DNA of 64,000 bases from JBHOQS01 sp042408875 (GTDB lineage Bacteria > Chloroflexota > UBA11872 > JBHOQS01), in contig JBHOQS010000002.1 of assembly GCA_042408875.1 (NCBI GenBank), forward strand, positions 186,001 to 250,000, read 5' to 3'. How positions within the stretch are numbered: position 1 is the first letter of the stretch; each line of letters begins with the position of its first letter. The position numbers and the translations under genes were made by a program. A model generated the notes under the pieces. That model worked only from the letters and a program-made list of their open reading frames with translations. It searched no databases and was not told the DNA's origin. Of the stretch, positions 24,864-33,800 are shown piece by piece.

Positions 24864-25664
24864 ATGACCAGTCAGTATTCGGCCGATATGCTCAAGCGCA
24901 GCGCCGTGGTCCGGCGCCGCACCAGCGCGGACTCTACTGCAGCGCGGCCTGACGCAGCGGTGCACCCGCTCCTGCGGCTCCAGCAGCAGATCGGCAATAG
25001 CCAGGTCGCCCGCATGCTGGCGCAGCGCGACCACATGCCTGAGGAAGAAGAGCCGGTGCAGGCTAGGCACGAGGTGGCCCAGCGCCAGGCTGAAGAGGAA
25101 GAAGAGCCGGTCCAGGCGCGCCACGAGCTGGGCATGGCCATGCGACAGCCTGACCAGGAGGAAGAGGAGGTCCAGGCGAAGCCAGAAGTAGGGCTGGAGG
25201 GCGGGCCGCTTAGCCAAGAGCTAGCGTCGCGTATCCAAGCCAAGCGCGGCAGCGGCGCGCCGCTCGATACTTCTACCCGCACTGCCATGGAGAGCGCCTT
25301 CGGCACATCGTTCGAGGACGTGCGCGTCCACGCCGACGCCGAATCCGACGAGCTCAACCGCCGCATCAGCGCCCGGGCGTTCACCACGGGCAGCGACATC
25401 TTCTTCCGCCAGGGCGTGTATGATCCCTCGTCGAGCGCCGGGCGCGAGCTGCTGAGCCATGAGCTCACCCATGTCGTGCAGCAGCGCTCAATGAACGTAG
25501 GCGGCCCCATGACCGTGAACCCGGCGGGTGACCGCTACGAACAGGAGGCCGATGCAGTGGCCGCCCAGGTAAGCCGCCTGGCCGGGTCGGGCGAGGCCCA
25601 GCGCGAGATGGACGAGGCAGGGGTGCAGCGCCAGCCCATGGCCGAGGAGAAGCGGCGAGGGTGA
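24864..25664 (+). CDS. DUF4157 (eCIS core domain) protein, C-terminally interrupted
   Basis: The eCIS marker protein. The ATG at 24864 follows a strong GGAGGAGGTGGAG site and gives 266 residues before the stop at 25662. Near residues 34-52 is LLRLQQQIGNSQVARMLAQR, the shared motif. Next come acidic repeats in which EEEEPVQARHE recurs (about 53-105). The DUF4157 domain spans about 128-220 and includes VRVHADAESDELN, ARAFTTGSDIFF and HELTHVVQQRS at 199-209. Reading on in shifted frames adds a further 120 residues, so the gene is probably broken by frameshift or affected by a sequence error. Confidence 0.85.
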   Translation: MTSQYSADMLKRSAVVRRRTSADSTAARPDAAVHPLLRLQQQIGNSQVARMLAQRDHMPEEEEPVQARHEVAQRQAEEEEEPVQARHELGMAMRQPDQEEEEVQAKPEVGLEGGPLSQELASRIQAKRGSGAPLDTSTRTAMESAFGTSFEDVRVHADAESDELNRRISARAFTTGSDIFFRQGVYDPSSSAGRELLSHELTHVVQQRSMNVGGPMTVNPAGDRYEQEADAVAAQVSRLAGSGEAQREMDEAGVQRQPMAEEKRRG

Positions 25665-26035
25665 CCGAGCCGAGGGCCCGGCCGGGCTATGGCGCTTCAT
25701 CCAGGACAAGCTGGCCGATCTCAAGGAGATCGTCCTCGAGCAGATCAAGGACTTCGTGATCTCGAAGGTGATCACCGCTCAGGGGCGTCGAAGAGTTCAT
25801 GCGCCAACTCCGCGCCACCGCGCCGCCGGATGTCGAAATCTGGCAAAACGTAGCGGTCCAGCAGGTTGGGCAGACCGGCCGTCTGGAGAGCATCACGTAC
25901 CACATCTTTGCTCGTCAGGGGCGCGAGCAGCGCATCATCGCTGAGGTGACCATTGAACTCGACTACAGCAAGAGCCCGACCGATCCAAAGGTCCTTATCT
26001 CGGCAGAACCTGTGGGTACGCTATTTGGCAGCTAG
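25665..26035 (+). pseudogene. out-of-frame 3' part of the DUF4157 gene
   Basis: In frame +1, positions 25666-25781 encode GLWRFIQDKLADLKEIVLEQ and IKDFVISKVITA. In frame +2 the reading continues as GVEEFMRQLRATAPPDVEIW and runs to the stop at 26033-26035. Removing one G from the GGG at 25659-25661 and one from the GGGG at 25782-25785 would join all parts into one 389-residue protein. The first segment resembles the helix that follows DUF4157 in larger eCIS proteins. A separate 78-residue protein starting at ATG 25799 is an alternative reading for the last part. Real decay and sequencing error cannot be told apart here. Confidence 0.6.
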
Positions 26036-26050
26036 TTCGCTCGTTCTCAC

Positions 26051-26093
26051 TTAACCGCCCGGTAACCACCGATTAACCGGCCTGCGCTAGCAT
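26051..26093 (+). promoter_or_regulatory. three-box direct-repeat promoter element (OmpR/PhoB-type) for injection-system block 2
   Basis: TTAACC (26051), GTAACC (26062) and TTAACC (26073) are spaced exactly 11 bases apart. TAGCAT (26088-26093) follows after 9 bases. Layout and flanking bases (CGCCCG between boxes 1 and 2, CTGCG before the -10) match the element at 15965-16007. It precedes the structural gene block by 126 bases. Confidence 0.65.
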
Positions 26094-26218
26094 CCTTGTA
26101 GTGGACAGGCCCCCGGCATAGTCGGCTGTCGTGCTGCATGCTGCGCTGCTGCGCTCGCGCAGCCACAAGGGCCTCCGCTGACCCGGTATAGCGCGCTTTC
26201 ACGGGTCGAGGATCTGAG

Positions 26219-27034
26219 GTGTTCGCAGACCTGGACGAGACGATCCGCCAGCTCTTGATCCGGCAGGTGCCGCTGGATCCTAACGAGGTAGAGGTCAGCT
26301 TTGAAGCGCCGGACCGCGAGTGGTCAGGACGCCTCAGCCGACCAGCGATCAACCTCTTCCTGTACGACGTGCGCGAGAACCGTGACTTCCGCGAGACCGA
26401 CTGGGCCGTGCAGGCGCGCAACGGTGCGGCGACGATCCGGAAGGCGCCGCTGCGCATCAATGTCACGTACCAGGTGAGCGTCTGGGCGCGGGCGCCGGAG
26501 GATGAGCACCGGCTGCTCTGGCGCGTGCTGGCTGTGCTGGCGCGCTATCCGGTGCTGCCGCAGGAGGTGCTCCAGGGCGAGCTGCGCGAGCAGCCGTTTC
26601 CTATCCCGGCCAAGGTGGCCCAGCCGGAGCACGTGCCACAGAACTACGCCGACCTGTGGCAGGCGCTGGAGAACCGCATCCATCCGTCGCTCCCGTATGT
26701 GGTGACTCTGGCGCTCGACCCCGACGTGGTCTTCACCAGCCCGCTTGTGTTCACGCGGGTGGCCCGCCTCCAGACCATGGACGGCCAGCCGGCCGCGGAG
26801 AGCTACCAGATCGGTGGGCGCGTGCGGGCGCGCAGCGATCCGGCGCGCGGCATTGCCGGGGCTGTCGTCATGCTGCAAGAGAGCGGCGTCGAGGTGACGA
26901 CCGACACAGAGGGCCGGTTCATGTTCGCGCGGGCACCACAGGGCAGGGTGACCTTCGTCGTGCGTGTGCCGGGGCAGCCGGAGGTCACCGTCACCGCTGA
27001 GGTGCCGGCGCCAAACTACGACCTGGAGGTGTAG
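26219..27034 (+). CDS. DUF4255 (Pvc16-like) protein with C-terminal carboxypeptidase-regulatory-like domain
   Basis: 271 residues from GTG 26219. The N-terminal 190 residues match the DUF4255/Pvc16 tail-terminator class: FADLDETIRQLL, then NLFLYDVRENRDF and VTYQVSVWARAPEDEHRLLW. In related particles this protein caps the tail end. Residues about 195-271 form a carboxypeptidase-regulatory-like beta-sandwich (GAVVMLQESGVEVTTDTEGR followed by VTFVVRVPGQPEVTV). It opens the structural block, directly before the sheath gene. Confidence 0.85.
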   Translation: MFADLDETIRQLLIRQVPLDPNEVEVSFEAPDREWSGRLSRPAINLFLYDVRENRDFRETDWAVQARNGAATIRKAPLRINVTYQVSVWARAPEDEHRLLWRVLAVLARYPVLPQEVLQGELREQPFPIPAKVAQPEHVPQNYADLWQALENRIHPSLPYVVTLALDPDVVFTSPLVFTRVARLQTMDGQPAAESYQIGGRVRARSDPARGIAGAVVMLQESGVEVTTDTEGRFMFARAPQGRVTFVVRVPGQPEVTVTAEVPAPNYDLEV

Positions 27035-27180
27035 CCAGCGCACAGGAGAGCCGGGTCACACACCCGCGTTAAGGCAGGCTCGGCCCTGCGGCCGGTAGAG
27101 CGCTGCAGCCAGGAAGAGGAGTACGGCGTGTTGTAGCAGACCAGCGCATGGAGCAGACCAGCAACGGAGAGGAGGACAGC

Positions 27181-28740
27181 GTGCCAACATACCTATCGCC
27201 GGGTGTCTACATCGAGGAGGTAGATCGCGGGCCCAGGCCGATCGAAGGGGTGGGCACGGCGGTCGCCGCGTTCGTCGGCTTCGCCGAGAAGGGACCCGTT
27301 GGCCAGCCGACGCTCATTACCAACTGGACACAGTATCTCAACACGTTTGGTGGCTTCATCCGCGGCAGTTACCTGGCTCACAGTGTCTACGGCTACTTCA
27401 ATAACGGCGGCACGATCTGCTATGTGACCCGCCTGCCGGGCGAGCTCAGCGATGGTGGGAGCGGTACGGCCACGCCAACGGTAGCGGCGCTGCTGCCCAG
27501 CCGCGCCTCGGCGTCTATCTCCAGCCTCCAGGTCAAGGCGCTCGAAGGTGGCTCCGGTGAGATCACCGTCGAGGTGCGCCCGCCCGAGCAGGGCCAGCCC
27601 GAGGACCAGTTCACCCTGGTGATCCGTCGCGGTGAGACCGAAGAGATCTTCCCGAACGTCTCGCTTGGCCGCGGCCGCGGCGTGCGCAATGTGGTCGAGG
27701 TGGTCAACCGCGAATCGAAGCTGGTGCGGCTGGCCGAGCAGGAAGCGACCGGCAGCCTGGTCGAGCGCGCCCCGGCGCCCGGCACCTACGCGCTGGCGCC
27801 GATGGAGCCGAAGCTGCCGGCCGCGCCGCAGGTGAGCGCCAATGTCTTCGTCGGAGAGGCTGCGGCCCGCACCGGCATCATGGGGCTGGAGGTGCTGGAT
27901 AACGTCACCATGGTGTGCGTGCCGGACCTCATGGCTGCCTACCAGGCCGGTCGCATCTCCGAAGAAGGTGTGCGCGCCGTGCAGACCGCCATACTGAACC
28001 ACTGCGAGGCGATGAAGGACCGCGTGGCGATCCTCGACGCCCCGCCCAATATGACGCCGCAGAAGATCCGCGAGTGGCGGCGCGACATCGCCCGGTACGA
28101 CTCGAAGTACGGGACGCTGTACTACCCTTGGATTAAGGTGGCCGATCCATTGGGCAATGGCGACGGCATCCTGGTGCCGCCGTGCGGCCACATGGCCGGC
28201 ATCTGGGCCCGCAGCGACAGCGAGCGGGGCGTGCACAAGGCGCCGGCGAACGAAGTGGTTCGCGGCGCGCTCGGCCTGGAGTTCCAGATCAGCCGCAACG
28301 AGCAGGATACCCTCAACCCCGAAGGCATCAACTGCATCCGCGCCTTCCCCGGCCGCGGCATTCGCGTGTGGGGCGCCCGCACGCTCTCCAGCGACCCGGC
28401 GTGGCGGTACCTGAATGTACGGCGGCTGTTCAACTTCGTGGAGAAGTCGATCGAGAACGGCACCCAGTGGGTCGTGTTCGAGCCGAACAACGTGGACCTC
28501 TGGGAGCGGGTCAAGCGCGACATTCGCGCCTTCCTGACCCGCGTCTGGGGTGATGGCGCCCTGTTCGGGGCCACGGCCGAGCAGGCTTTCTATGTGAAGT
28601 GTGACGAGGAACTGAATCCGCCGGAAGTGCGCGATGTTGGCCAGCTCATCATCGAAGTCGGGCTCTGCCCGGTCAAGCCGGCTGAGTTCGTGATCTTCCG
28701 GCTGAGCCAGTTCTCCGGCGGGGCGTCGATCTCTGAGTAA
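27181..28740 (+). CDS. contractile tail sheath protein
   Basis: The contracting outer tube. The start GTG 27181 follows GGAGAGGAGG and gives VPTYLSPGVYIEEVDRGPRP, the family N-terminus. Further marks are GTAVAAFVGFAEKGP, VYGYFNNGGTICYVTRL, the late INCIRAFPGRGIRVWGART, NVRRLFNFVEKSIENGTQWV and FEPNNVDLWERVKRDIRAFL. 519 residues. Only one sheath gene is present, where some eCIS have two or three. An 11-bp near-tandem repeat (AGCAGACCAGC at 27135 and 27152) lies in its leader. Confidence 0.95.
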   Translation: MPTYLSPGVYIEEVDRGPRPIEGVGTAVAAFVGFAEKGPVGQPTLITNWTQYLNTFGGFIRGSYLAHSVYGYFNNGGTICYVTRLPGELSDGGSGTATPTVAALLPSRASASISSLQVKALEGGSGEITVEVRPPEQGQPEDQFTLVIRRGETEEIFPNVSLGRGRGVRNVVEVVNRESKLVRLAEQEATGSLVERAPAPGTYALAPMEPKLPAAPQVSANVFVGEAAARTGIMGLEVLDNVTMVCVPDLMAAYQAGRISEEGVRAVQTAILNHCEAMKDRVAILDAPPNMTPQKIREWRRDIARYDSKYGTLYYPWIKVADPLGNGDGILVPPCGHMAGIWARSDSERGVHKAPANEVVRGALGLEFQISRNEQDTLNPEGINCIRAFPGRGIRVWGARTLSSDPAWRYLNVRRLFNFVEKSIENGTQWVVFEPNNVDLWERVKRDIRAFLTRVWGDGALFGATAEQAFYVKCDEELNPPEVRDVGQLIIEVGLCPVKPAEFVIFRLSQFSGGASISE

Positions 28741-28831
28741 GCACCAAGCAGCCGGCCGCCAAACGCCCTGCGCGGCCGGCATGTTGCCAGGCATCCACTG
28801 GAGGCACATCACAGGCAGGAGGTAAAGAGGC

Positions 28832-29299
28832 ATGCCAGAGCGATTCCTGGATGCAGGCCGCACCGATCCGTTAGCATCGTATAACTTCTTCATCGAGCTT
28901 AAAGGCGCCGGAATCATCGGGGCTTTCCGTGAGTGCAGCGCCATCACCGACGAGCATCAGGTGATCGAGTACCGCGCTGCCGATGAGTCCGGGAAGACGG
29001 TGATCTACAAGGTGCCTGGCCCGCGCAAGTACGGCGATATCACGGTCAAGCGCGGCGTCACCAACGATATGAAGTTGTGGGAGTGGCGCAAGAAGGTGGT
29101 GGAAGGAAACATCGACAAGGCTCGCGCCAGCGGCTCACTAGTGGTCTATAACTACGCGGACCAGCAGGAGGTCGCCCGCTGGAACTTTGATAACGCGTGG
29201 CCTTCCAAGCTCTCCACCGGCGCTTTCAACGCTACCTCGAACGAGGTGTTGATCGAAGAGCTGACCATCGTCTGCGAGAAGATCGAGCGGGTCAAGTGA
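28832..29299 (+). CDS. tail tube protein (first copy)
   Basis: 155 residues of the phage tail tube family seen in eCIS (Afp1/Pvc1 class). Features are YNFFIELKGAGIIGAFRECS, PRKYGDITVKRGVTNDMKLW and the closing ELTIVCEKIERVK. It forms the inner tube that the sheath drives out. AGGAGGTAAAGAGGC before the ATG is a strong ribosome site, consistent with high expression. A second, divergent tube gene lies at 30354. Confidence 0.95.
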   Translation: MPERFLDAGRTDPLASYNFFIELKGAGIIGAFRECSAITDEHQVIEYRAADESGKTVIYKVPGPRKYGDITVKRGVTNDMKLWEWRKKVVEGNIDKARASGSLVVYNYADQQEVARWNFDNAWPSKLSTGAFNATSNEVLIEELTIVCEKIERVK

Positions 29300-29324
29300 T
29301 AGCCCGGACTGACCGGAGTTGACC

Positions 29325-29693
29325 ATGGCGGCACTCCATACCGAGTTCGAGTTTACCCTGCCGCTAGGGTACGTGGATGAGCACGGGAACCTGCACAAGC
29401 AGGGCACGATGCGCCTGGCTACCGCGGCGGATGAGATCATCCCACTGCGCGATCCCCGCGTCGTGGCAAACCAGGCCTACCTGGTGATCGTGCTGCTGTC
29501 GCGGGTGATCACGCGCCTGGGTACCGTTCGGGACATCAACACCGGGGTGATCGAGCGGCTGTTCTCGGCCGACCTTGCGTACCTACAAGACTTCTACCGC
29601 CGCATCAATGAGAACGGCCACAACCGCGTGCCGGCCACCTGCCCGAACTGCGGCACGAGCTTCGAGGTGGAGGTAGCCCCGGCGGGGGGGTAG
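29325..29693 (+). CDS. tail assembly chaperone-like protein, short form
   Basis: 122 residues from ATG 29325, after CCGGAG. It starts EFEFTLPLGYVDEHGNLHKQ, has a core with VVANQAYLVIVLLSRVITRL and ends with a CPNCGTSFEVEV half zinc ribbon and APAGG. The position right after the tube gene fits the tail assembly/chaperone protein of contractile tails. The last two sense codons are GGG GGG, directly followed by TAG. The reading continues in the -1 frame for 61 codons, see the adjacent entries. Confidence 0.85.
   Translation: MAALHTEFEFTLPLGYVDEHGNLHKQGTMRLATAADEIIPLRDPRVVANQAYLVIVLLSRVITRLGTVRDINTGVIERLFSADLAYLQDFYRRINENGHNRVPATCPNCGTSFEVEVAPAGG
29684..29690 (+). other. candidate -1 programmed frameshift site G GGG GGG
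   Basis: Seven Gs (29684-29690) form an X XXY YYZ slippery heptamer in the zero frame, with the zero-frame stop TAG immediately after. A Shine-Dalgarno-like GGAGGT (29669-29674) lies 9 bases upstream, as in the dnaX site. A 20-base palindrome (29686-29705) overlaps the site. A slip joins the short chaperone to the downstream -1 frame. A sequencing error of one missing G would look the same. Confidence 0.55.
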
Positions 29694-29875
29694 CCGGCTA
29701 CCCCCTCGACCAGCTCCACGAGGAGGTAGCCTTTATTGCGTACTACTTCCACTGGCCGCTCCGTGACATCCTGGAGCTACAGCACAGCGACCGGCGCCGC
29801 TGGGTGGAGGAGATCAGCGCGATCAATCGGCGCTTGCGAGAGGAGGCGGAAGCGGACAGCGGATTCTGGCGGTGA
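29690..29875 (+). CDS. -1 frame extension of the tail chaperone (DUF6760-like)
   Basis: An open -1 frame of 61 codons from 29690 to TGA at 29873-29875. It encodes GYPLDQLHEEVAFIAYYFHW and then HSDRRRWVEEISAINRRLRE. This strongly protein-like sequence resembles a small eCIS protein usually encoded right after the chaperone (DUF6760 type, from memory). No ATG, GTG or TTG lies in this frame near its beginning, so it is most simply made as the C-terminal part of a 183-residue frameshift product, analogous to gpG-T of phage lambda tails. Confidence 0.7.
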   Translation, partial: VAGYPLDQLHEEVAFIAYYFHWPLRDILELQHSDRRRWVEEISAINRRLREEAEADSGFWR

Positions 29876-29884
29876 GGAAGCCCC

Positions 29885-30322
29885 ATGGAGCCCGACAGCG
29901 CTGGTACGCAGGCCTGGTCAGCCCGCATCGCTCGCCGCTGGAGCGCGCTAGCAGAGGACGTGCGCAGGCGGCTCAGCGCAGCTCCGCCGCCCGATTCCGG
30001 GAGCGCTGGCGCAGTCCCTCCCTCCGGGCGCGCCAGCAGCTACCCGCCAGTGCAGCGCCTGCCGGCACCTGCACTCCGGAGCCAGCCCGTAGCGGCGGAC
30101 CTCGCCTTCGTTGGCGGCTCCTCACCCGGCCTCGCCGGCGCCGGTACGACCAGGCAGCCTCCGCCTGTGCAGCGCGCGGCCGTACCGGAGCCGGCTTCCG
30201 ATGCCGCTCCAGACGCACCGGCGAGAGGTGGAATGCCGCGCGTGAGCGTGGAGGAGCTCGCCGAACGGGTTTACCGGCGGCTCTATGACGAACTGTGGTT
30301 GGCACGGGAACGCGGTGGCTAG
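29885..30322 (+). CDS. small disordered linker protein with C-terminal LA-V-RRLYDEL-ER helix
   Basis: 145 residues. The middle is proline/alanine-rich with two PVQR units. The last 25 residues form an amphipathic helix, VEELAERVYRRLYDELWLAR, ending RERGG. The same helix type closes the 1100-residue protein downstream (LDRLADEVFELLRWRLAAER). The shared helix could be a docking tag for a tail or baseplate component. Family not recognised beyond this. It overlaps the spacer before the second tube gene. Confidence 0.65.
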   Translation: MEPDSAGTQAWSARIARRWSALAEDVRRRLSAAPPPDSGSAGAVPPSGRASSYPPVQRLPAPALRSQPVAADLAFVGGSSPGLAGAGTTRQPPPVQRAAVPEPASDAAPDAPARGGMPRVSVEELAERVYRRLYDELWLARERGG

Positions 30323-30353
30323 CAGCCTGGAGCACGACGAGAGGGCTGGAACG

Positions 30354-30824
30354 ATGCCGGAGACTGCGAAGCGTAGCGATCCTTTTCCGACGTACCGCTT
30401 TGCCGTGAGCATCCAGGCCAGCAAGGTGGCCGGCGGCGGCGATGACCTGCCTATCGCCGAGTTCAGCGAGTGCACCGGCCTGGAGATGACGGTCAAGTTC
30501 GAGGAGGTGCGCGAGGGCGGCCTGAACGAATACGTGCACAAGCTGCCCGGCCGGGTCGAATACGGCAACCTGACCCTACGGCGAGGGTACGCCAAGAGCA
30601 ACGAATTCTACAAATGGTGCCAGACAGTCTTTAATCGCAAGAAGATCGAGCGCAAGAACGTGGTGGTGAAGCTCATCCAGGCCGGCCAGGACCGGCCCAT
30701 CGTCACCTGGACGTTCCGTGACGCCTATCCGGTGAAGTGGTCGGGTCCGCAGTTCAAAGCCGGCGACTCTGCCGTCGCCATCGAGTCGCTGGAGATCGCA
30801 CACGCCGGGTTTGAGGTCGAGTAG
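30354..30824 (+). CDS. tail tube protein (second copy)
   Basis: 156 residues from ATG 30354; an upstream in-frame start would overlap the previous gene. The fold is the same as the first tube protein: YRFAVSIQASKVAGGGDDLP, FSECTGLEMTVKFEEVREGG, LTLRRGYAKSNEFYKW, ending IESLEIAHAGFEVE. eCIS often have two or more tube-like proteins, one forming the tube and another the baseplate-proximal initiator. The divergence between the two copies here suggests such a division. Confidence 0.92.
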   Translation: MPETAKRSDPFPTYRFAVSIQASKVAGGGDDLPIAEFSECTGLEMTVKFEEVREGGLNEYVHKLPGRVEYGNLTLRRGYAKSNEFYKWCQTVFNRKKIERKNVVVKLIQAGQDRPIVTWTFRDAYPVKWSGPQFKAGDSAVAIESLEIAHAGFEVE

Positions 30825-30839
30825 CCGGAGGCCAGAGCG

Positions 30840-33800
30840 GTGGTAGAGGAGCCGCGCGCAGCGCCCGCAAGCGAAGACTGGCCCCTGGCCGGCTGGCTGG
30901 CCGGGCGGCGTACCCTGGCCGGCAGCATCGCTGCACGGCTGCAGTGGCAGCCTGCGCTGACCTCCGGCCGAGCCGGGCTGGCCATGTTGCGCCCGGCGCT
31001 GCGTGCCTTCGTGCCGGCTATTCCGATCGCGCGGCTGTTCGAGCCAGTGGCGGGGCCGCTGCAACGCCGCGAGATCTCCTGGAGCGCGGTCGAGCGCTTC
31101 TGGTGGCGCCGGCAGGCGCCTGAGCTGGCCTTGCTGGGCGGCCGACGCACCCGGTGGCAGATCACGCCGGTGCCACTCCAGCGCAAGCAGGAGCTTGCCG
31201 CGCCGGCTCCCGAGCCTGTCGAAGCGGACCTCGCGCCCGAGGCGCTGTTGGACGAAGCTGTCGCGCTAGAGCTACGGGAGGAGACGCCTGACGCAGGCAT
31301 GCTCGAGTTTCCTGCCGAGCACGCTGCCAGCACAGGTGCCCCAGCCACAGGGGAGCAGCCGCTGTCGCCGCCGTCTCAGGCTGGGCCGCTCGCTGCAATC
31401 GGCCGGGCGCTCTCAACGATCATGCGCCGCCTCGTTCCGACTATGGAGCACGCTCCAGTTGCCGGCTCGCGGCGGACTCGGACACTCCTTGAGACGGCAG
31501 GGGGTGAAGCTCAGCAAGAGCTGCTAGCCGCGCCCGGCGCAGAAGCCGAGGGCCCAGGACAAGCTGTCCCTGCGGCCGGACCGGCTCAGCCCGCTATTCT
31601 CGGCGGCCAAGGCGCGCCAGGCCTGGCGCCGGGTGCGGCGATCGCCCGGCAGGCTGCTCCGGCCGGTCCGGCCCTCACGGTGCCACTGGAGCAGTCGGCA
31701 GCCGGCCCTGCCACTTTGTCTGCCGCGCGCACTGTCGAGCCCCTAGAATCGGCACCAATGACCGTACGCGAAGGGGCTCCGGCGGTGTCCTCCCAGGAGG
31801 GCGAACCAGCTGGTCTGCCGTCGCCCTCGCTCGAGGCAGGCCAGGCTGCTCCAGGCGGAGGCATGGCTACGCTCCGGCTGCGCGCTCTGGAGCTATGGCA
31901 CCGCGTCGTGCCCCGGCGGGCCGCGCCCGCCGGGCAGCCCACCGCACTGCCGGTCGAGCGCGTTGCTGAGCCGCCTGCGCTACCGGCTGACAGAGCTGAC
32001 CAGGGCGATGTGGAGCTGGCCGGCCGCGCCGCCAAGCCGGCGTCGCCCGTCGTGGAGCGGACCCTGCCGGAAACCGTCGCAATGCCGGCCACCGCGCCGG
32101 TGACGGCACTGACTCCCGCCGGGCCGGTTATGCCGGAAGCCCAGCCGGATGTGGTCACCCGCACGCCCGCCGCAGGCGATGCAGGAGGTGCTGTCGAGGC
32201 GCCAGGTTCCAGCACTCCGCTAGGGCTGTCAGGACCTCAGGACCAGCAGCGGGTCTCCGCCATACCGGCTGCACCCCCTGAGGCGCCAGGGCCAGCCTTC
32301 CAGCCCTGGCGGCCTGGCGAACCCCGCCCGGCGCCTGCCGATCTCATCGCGCCGCTGGCAGCCGGTGTGCTCCAGCGCCGCGGGGCGGAGACATCCGGCG
32401 AGAGCGGGCCGGCCGCAGTTGGGCCCGAGCCAGCAGCTGAGGGAGCTGCTGGTGCGCCAGGGTGGCCGCCGGCCCAGCCATCTGACCCCTGGAGCAGACG
32501 TGCGGTACCTCCCGCCGCGCCGCCTGCGCCCGGTGCAACGTCCCAGGAGCGACCAGCCTGGGCGGTGTCCCTGAGCGAGCAACTGCGCCGCCTCCAGCGC
32601 AGCACCCATGCGGAGCCAGAGTCCTCTATCCAGCCAGAGGCCAGGCAAGGAGCCATGCCGTCCACAGGGCAGGCGACCGTACAGCCCGCACCGGCAGAGC
32701 CGCGGCAGGTGCAGCGCGCCGGCAGCGCGGGCGCGCCAGGGCCGGCAGCCAGAAGCGGGCTTCCCGCTGCGCCGCTGGCATCGCTGGAGCCCGCGGCCGG
32801 CGTGGCGGGCGCGCCAGCAGCACCACCACAGAGCGCTCACCTCCAACAGACCGTGGCGCCTGCGCCAAGCGCTCCGCCAGAGAGCGCCGGGCAAGGCCCT
32901 GCCATCGCTCGCAGCGGCCCTGGCTCTACCAGCCCTGCTCCCGATGCTGTCGAGGAAAGCGCCAGGCAGGAGAGCAGGCTTGCAGGTGCGGCCGATACCA
33001 GTGCGCTCGACGCGCCAGTCGAACTGGTCGCCTTCCCGTCGCTGGCCGAGTGGCTCTCTGCCCGCAGTCGGGGGTTTGCCACCCGCATCATGCAGCGCAG
33101 CCTGGCGATGCCGCTGGCGAACGCCGCAGGATGGGCAGAGGAGCATGCTGCAGCAGCCGGCGGCCTTGCTGCTGAGGTTATGTCCCAGGTGTCTTCATCG
33201 CCTGCGCCGGGCAGTGCCCTGCTGTCGGGCGCCAGCGAGACTGGAGAGCTCCGGAGAGCGCCTGACGTGGGCAGTGCGGCCCTGCCGCCTGAATCGACCA
33301 GCGGTGTCCCGGCCGAGCCCGGCGTAGAGGCCGAGCCGGTGTCGCCGTACGCAGCGTATCTCGAGGCCCTACGCGCCAGCGGCATGCCGCCGGGCGCGTC
33401 CGGCAGTCCACGTTCCGAGGCGCCGTCTTGGGGCTCCGCCGCGGGGCCTTTTCGTCTGAGCGAGGGCAGGAGCGCGCCAGGCGGCGCTCCCGGCCAGAGC
33501 AGGCCGGGAGCCCCGTCCGGGATCTACCGCGCGGCTGGCCTGGGGCCGTTCGGGACTCCAGGCGCCCCTCTGGACGTCCAGAGAAGCGCGGCGGGCGCGG
33601 CTGCCGGCACGCAGGAGCCAGAGCCTCCGCCCGAAGGCAGCGCGCCGGACCAGGATGAGCTGGCACAGGTGCTGAGGAACCTGCCACCGGCTATGGCCGC
33701 AGCGGCCATGGCGAAAGGAGTGCTGGCCCCGCAGCCGGGAACACCGAGCAGGACAGCGACCGGCGCTGTTGAGCCTGCACCTGCGCCGTCGTGGCAGCCG

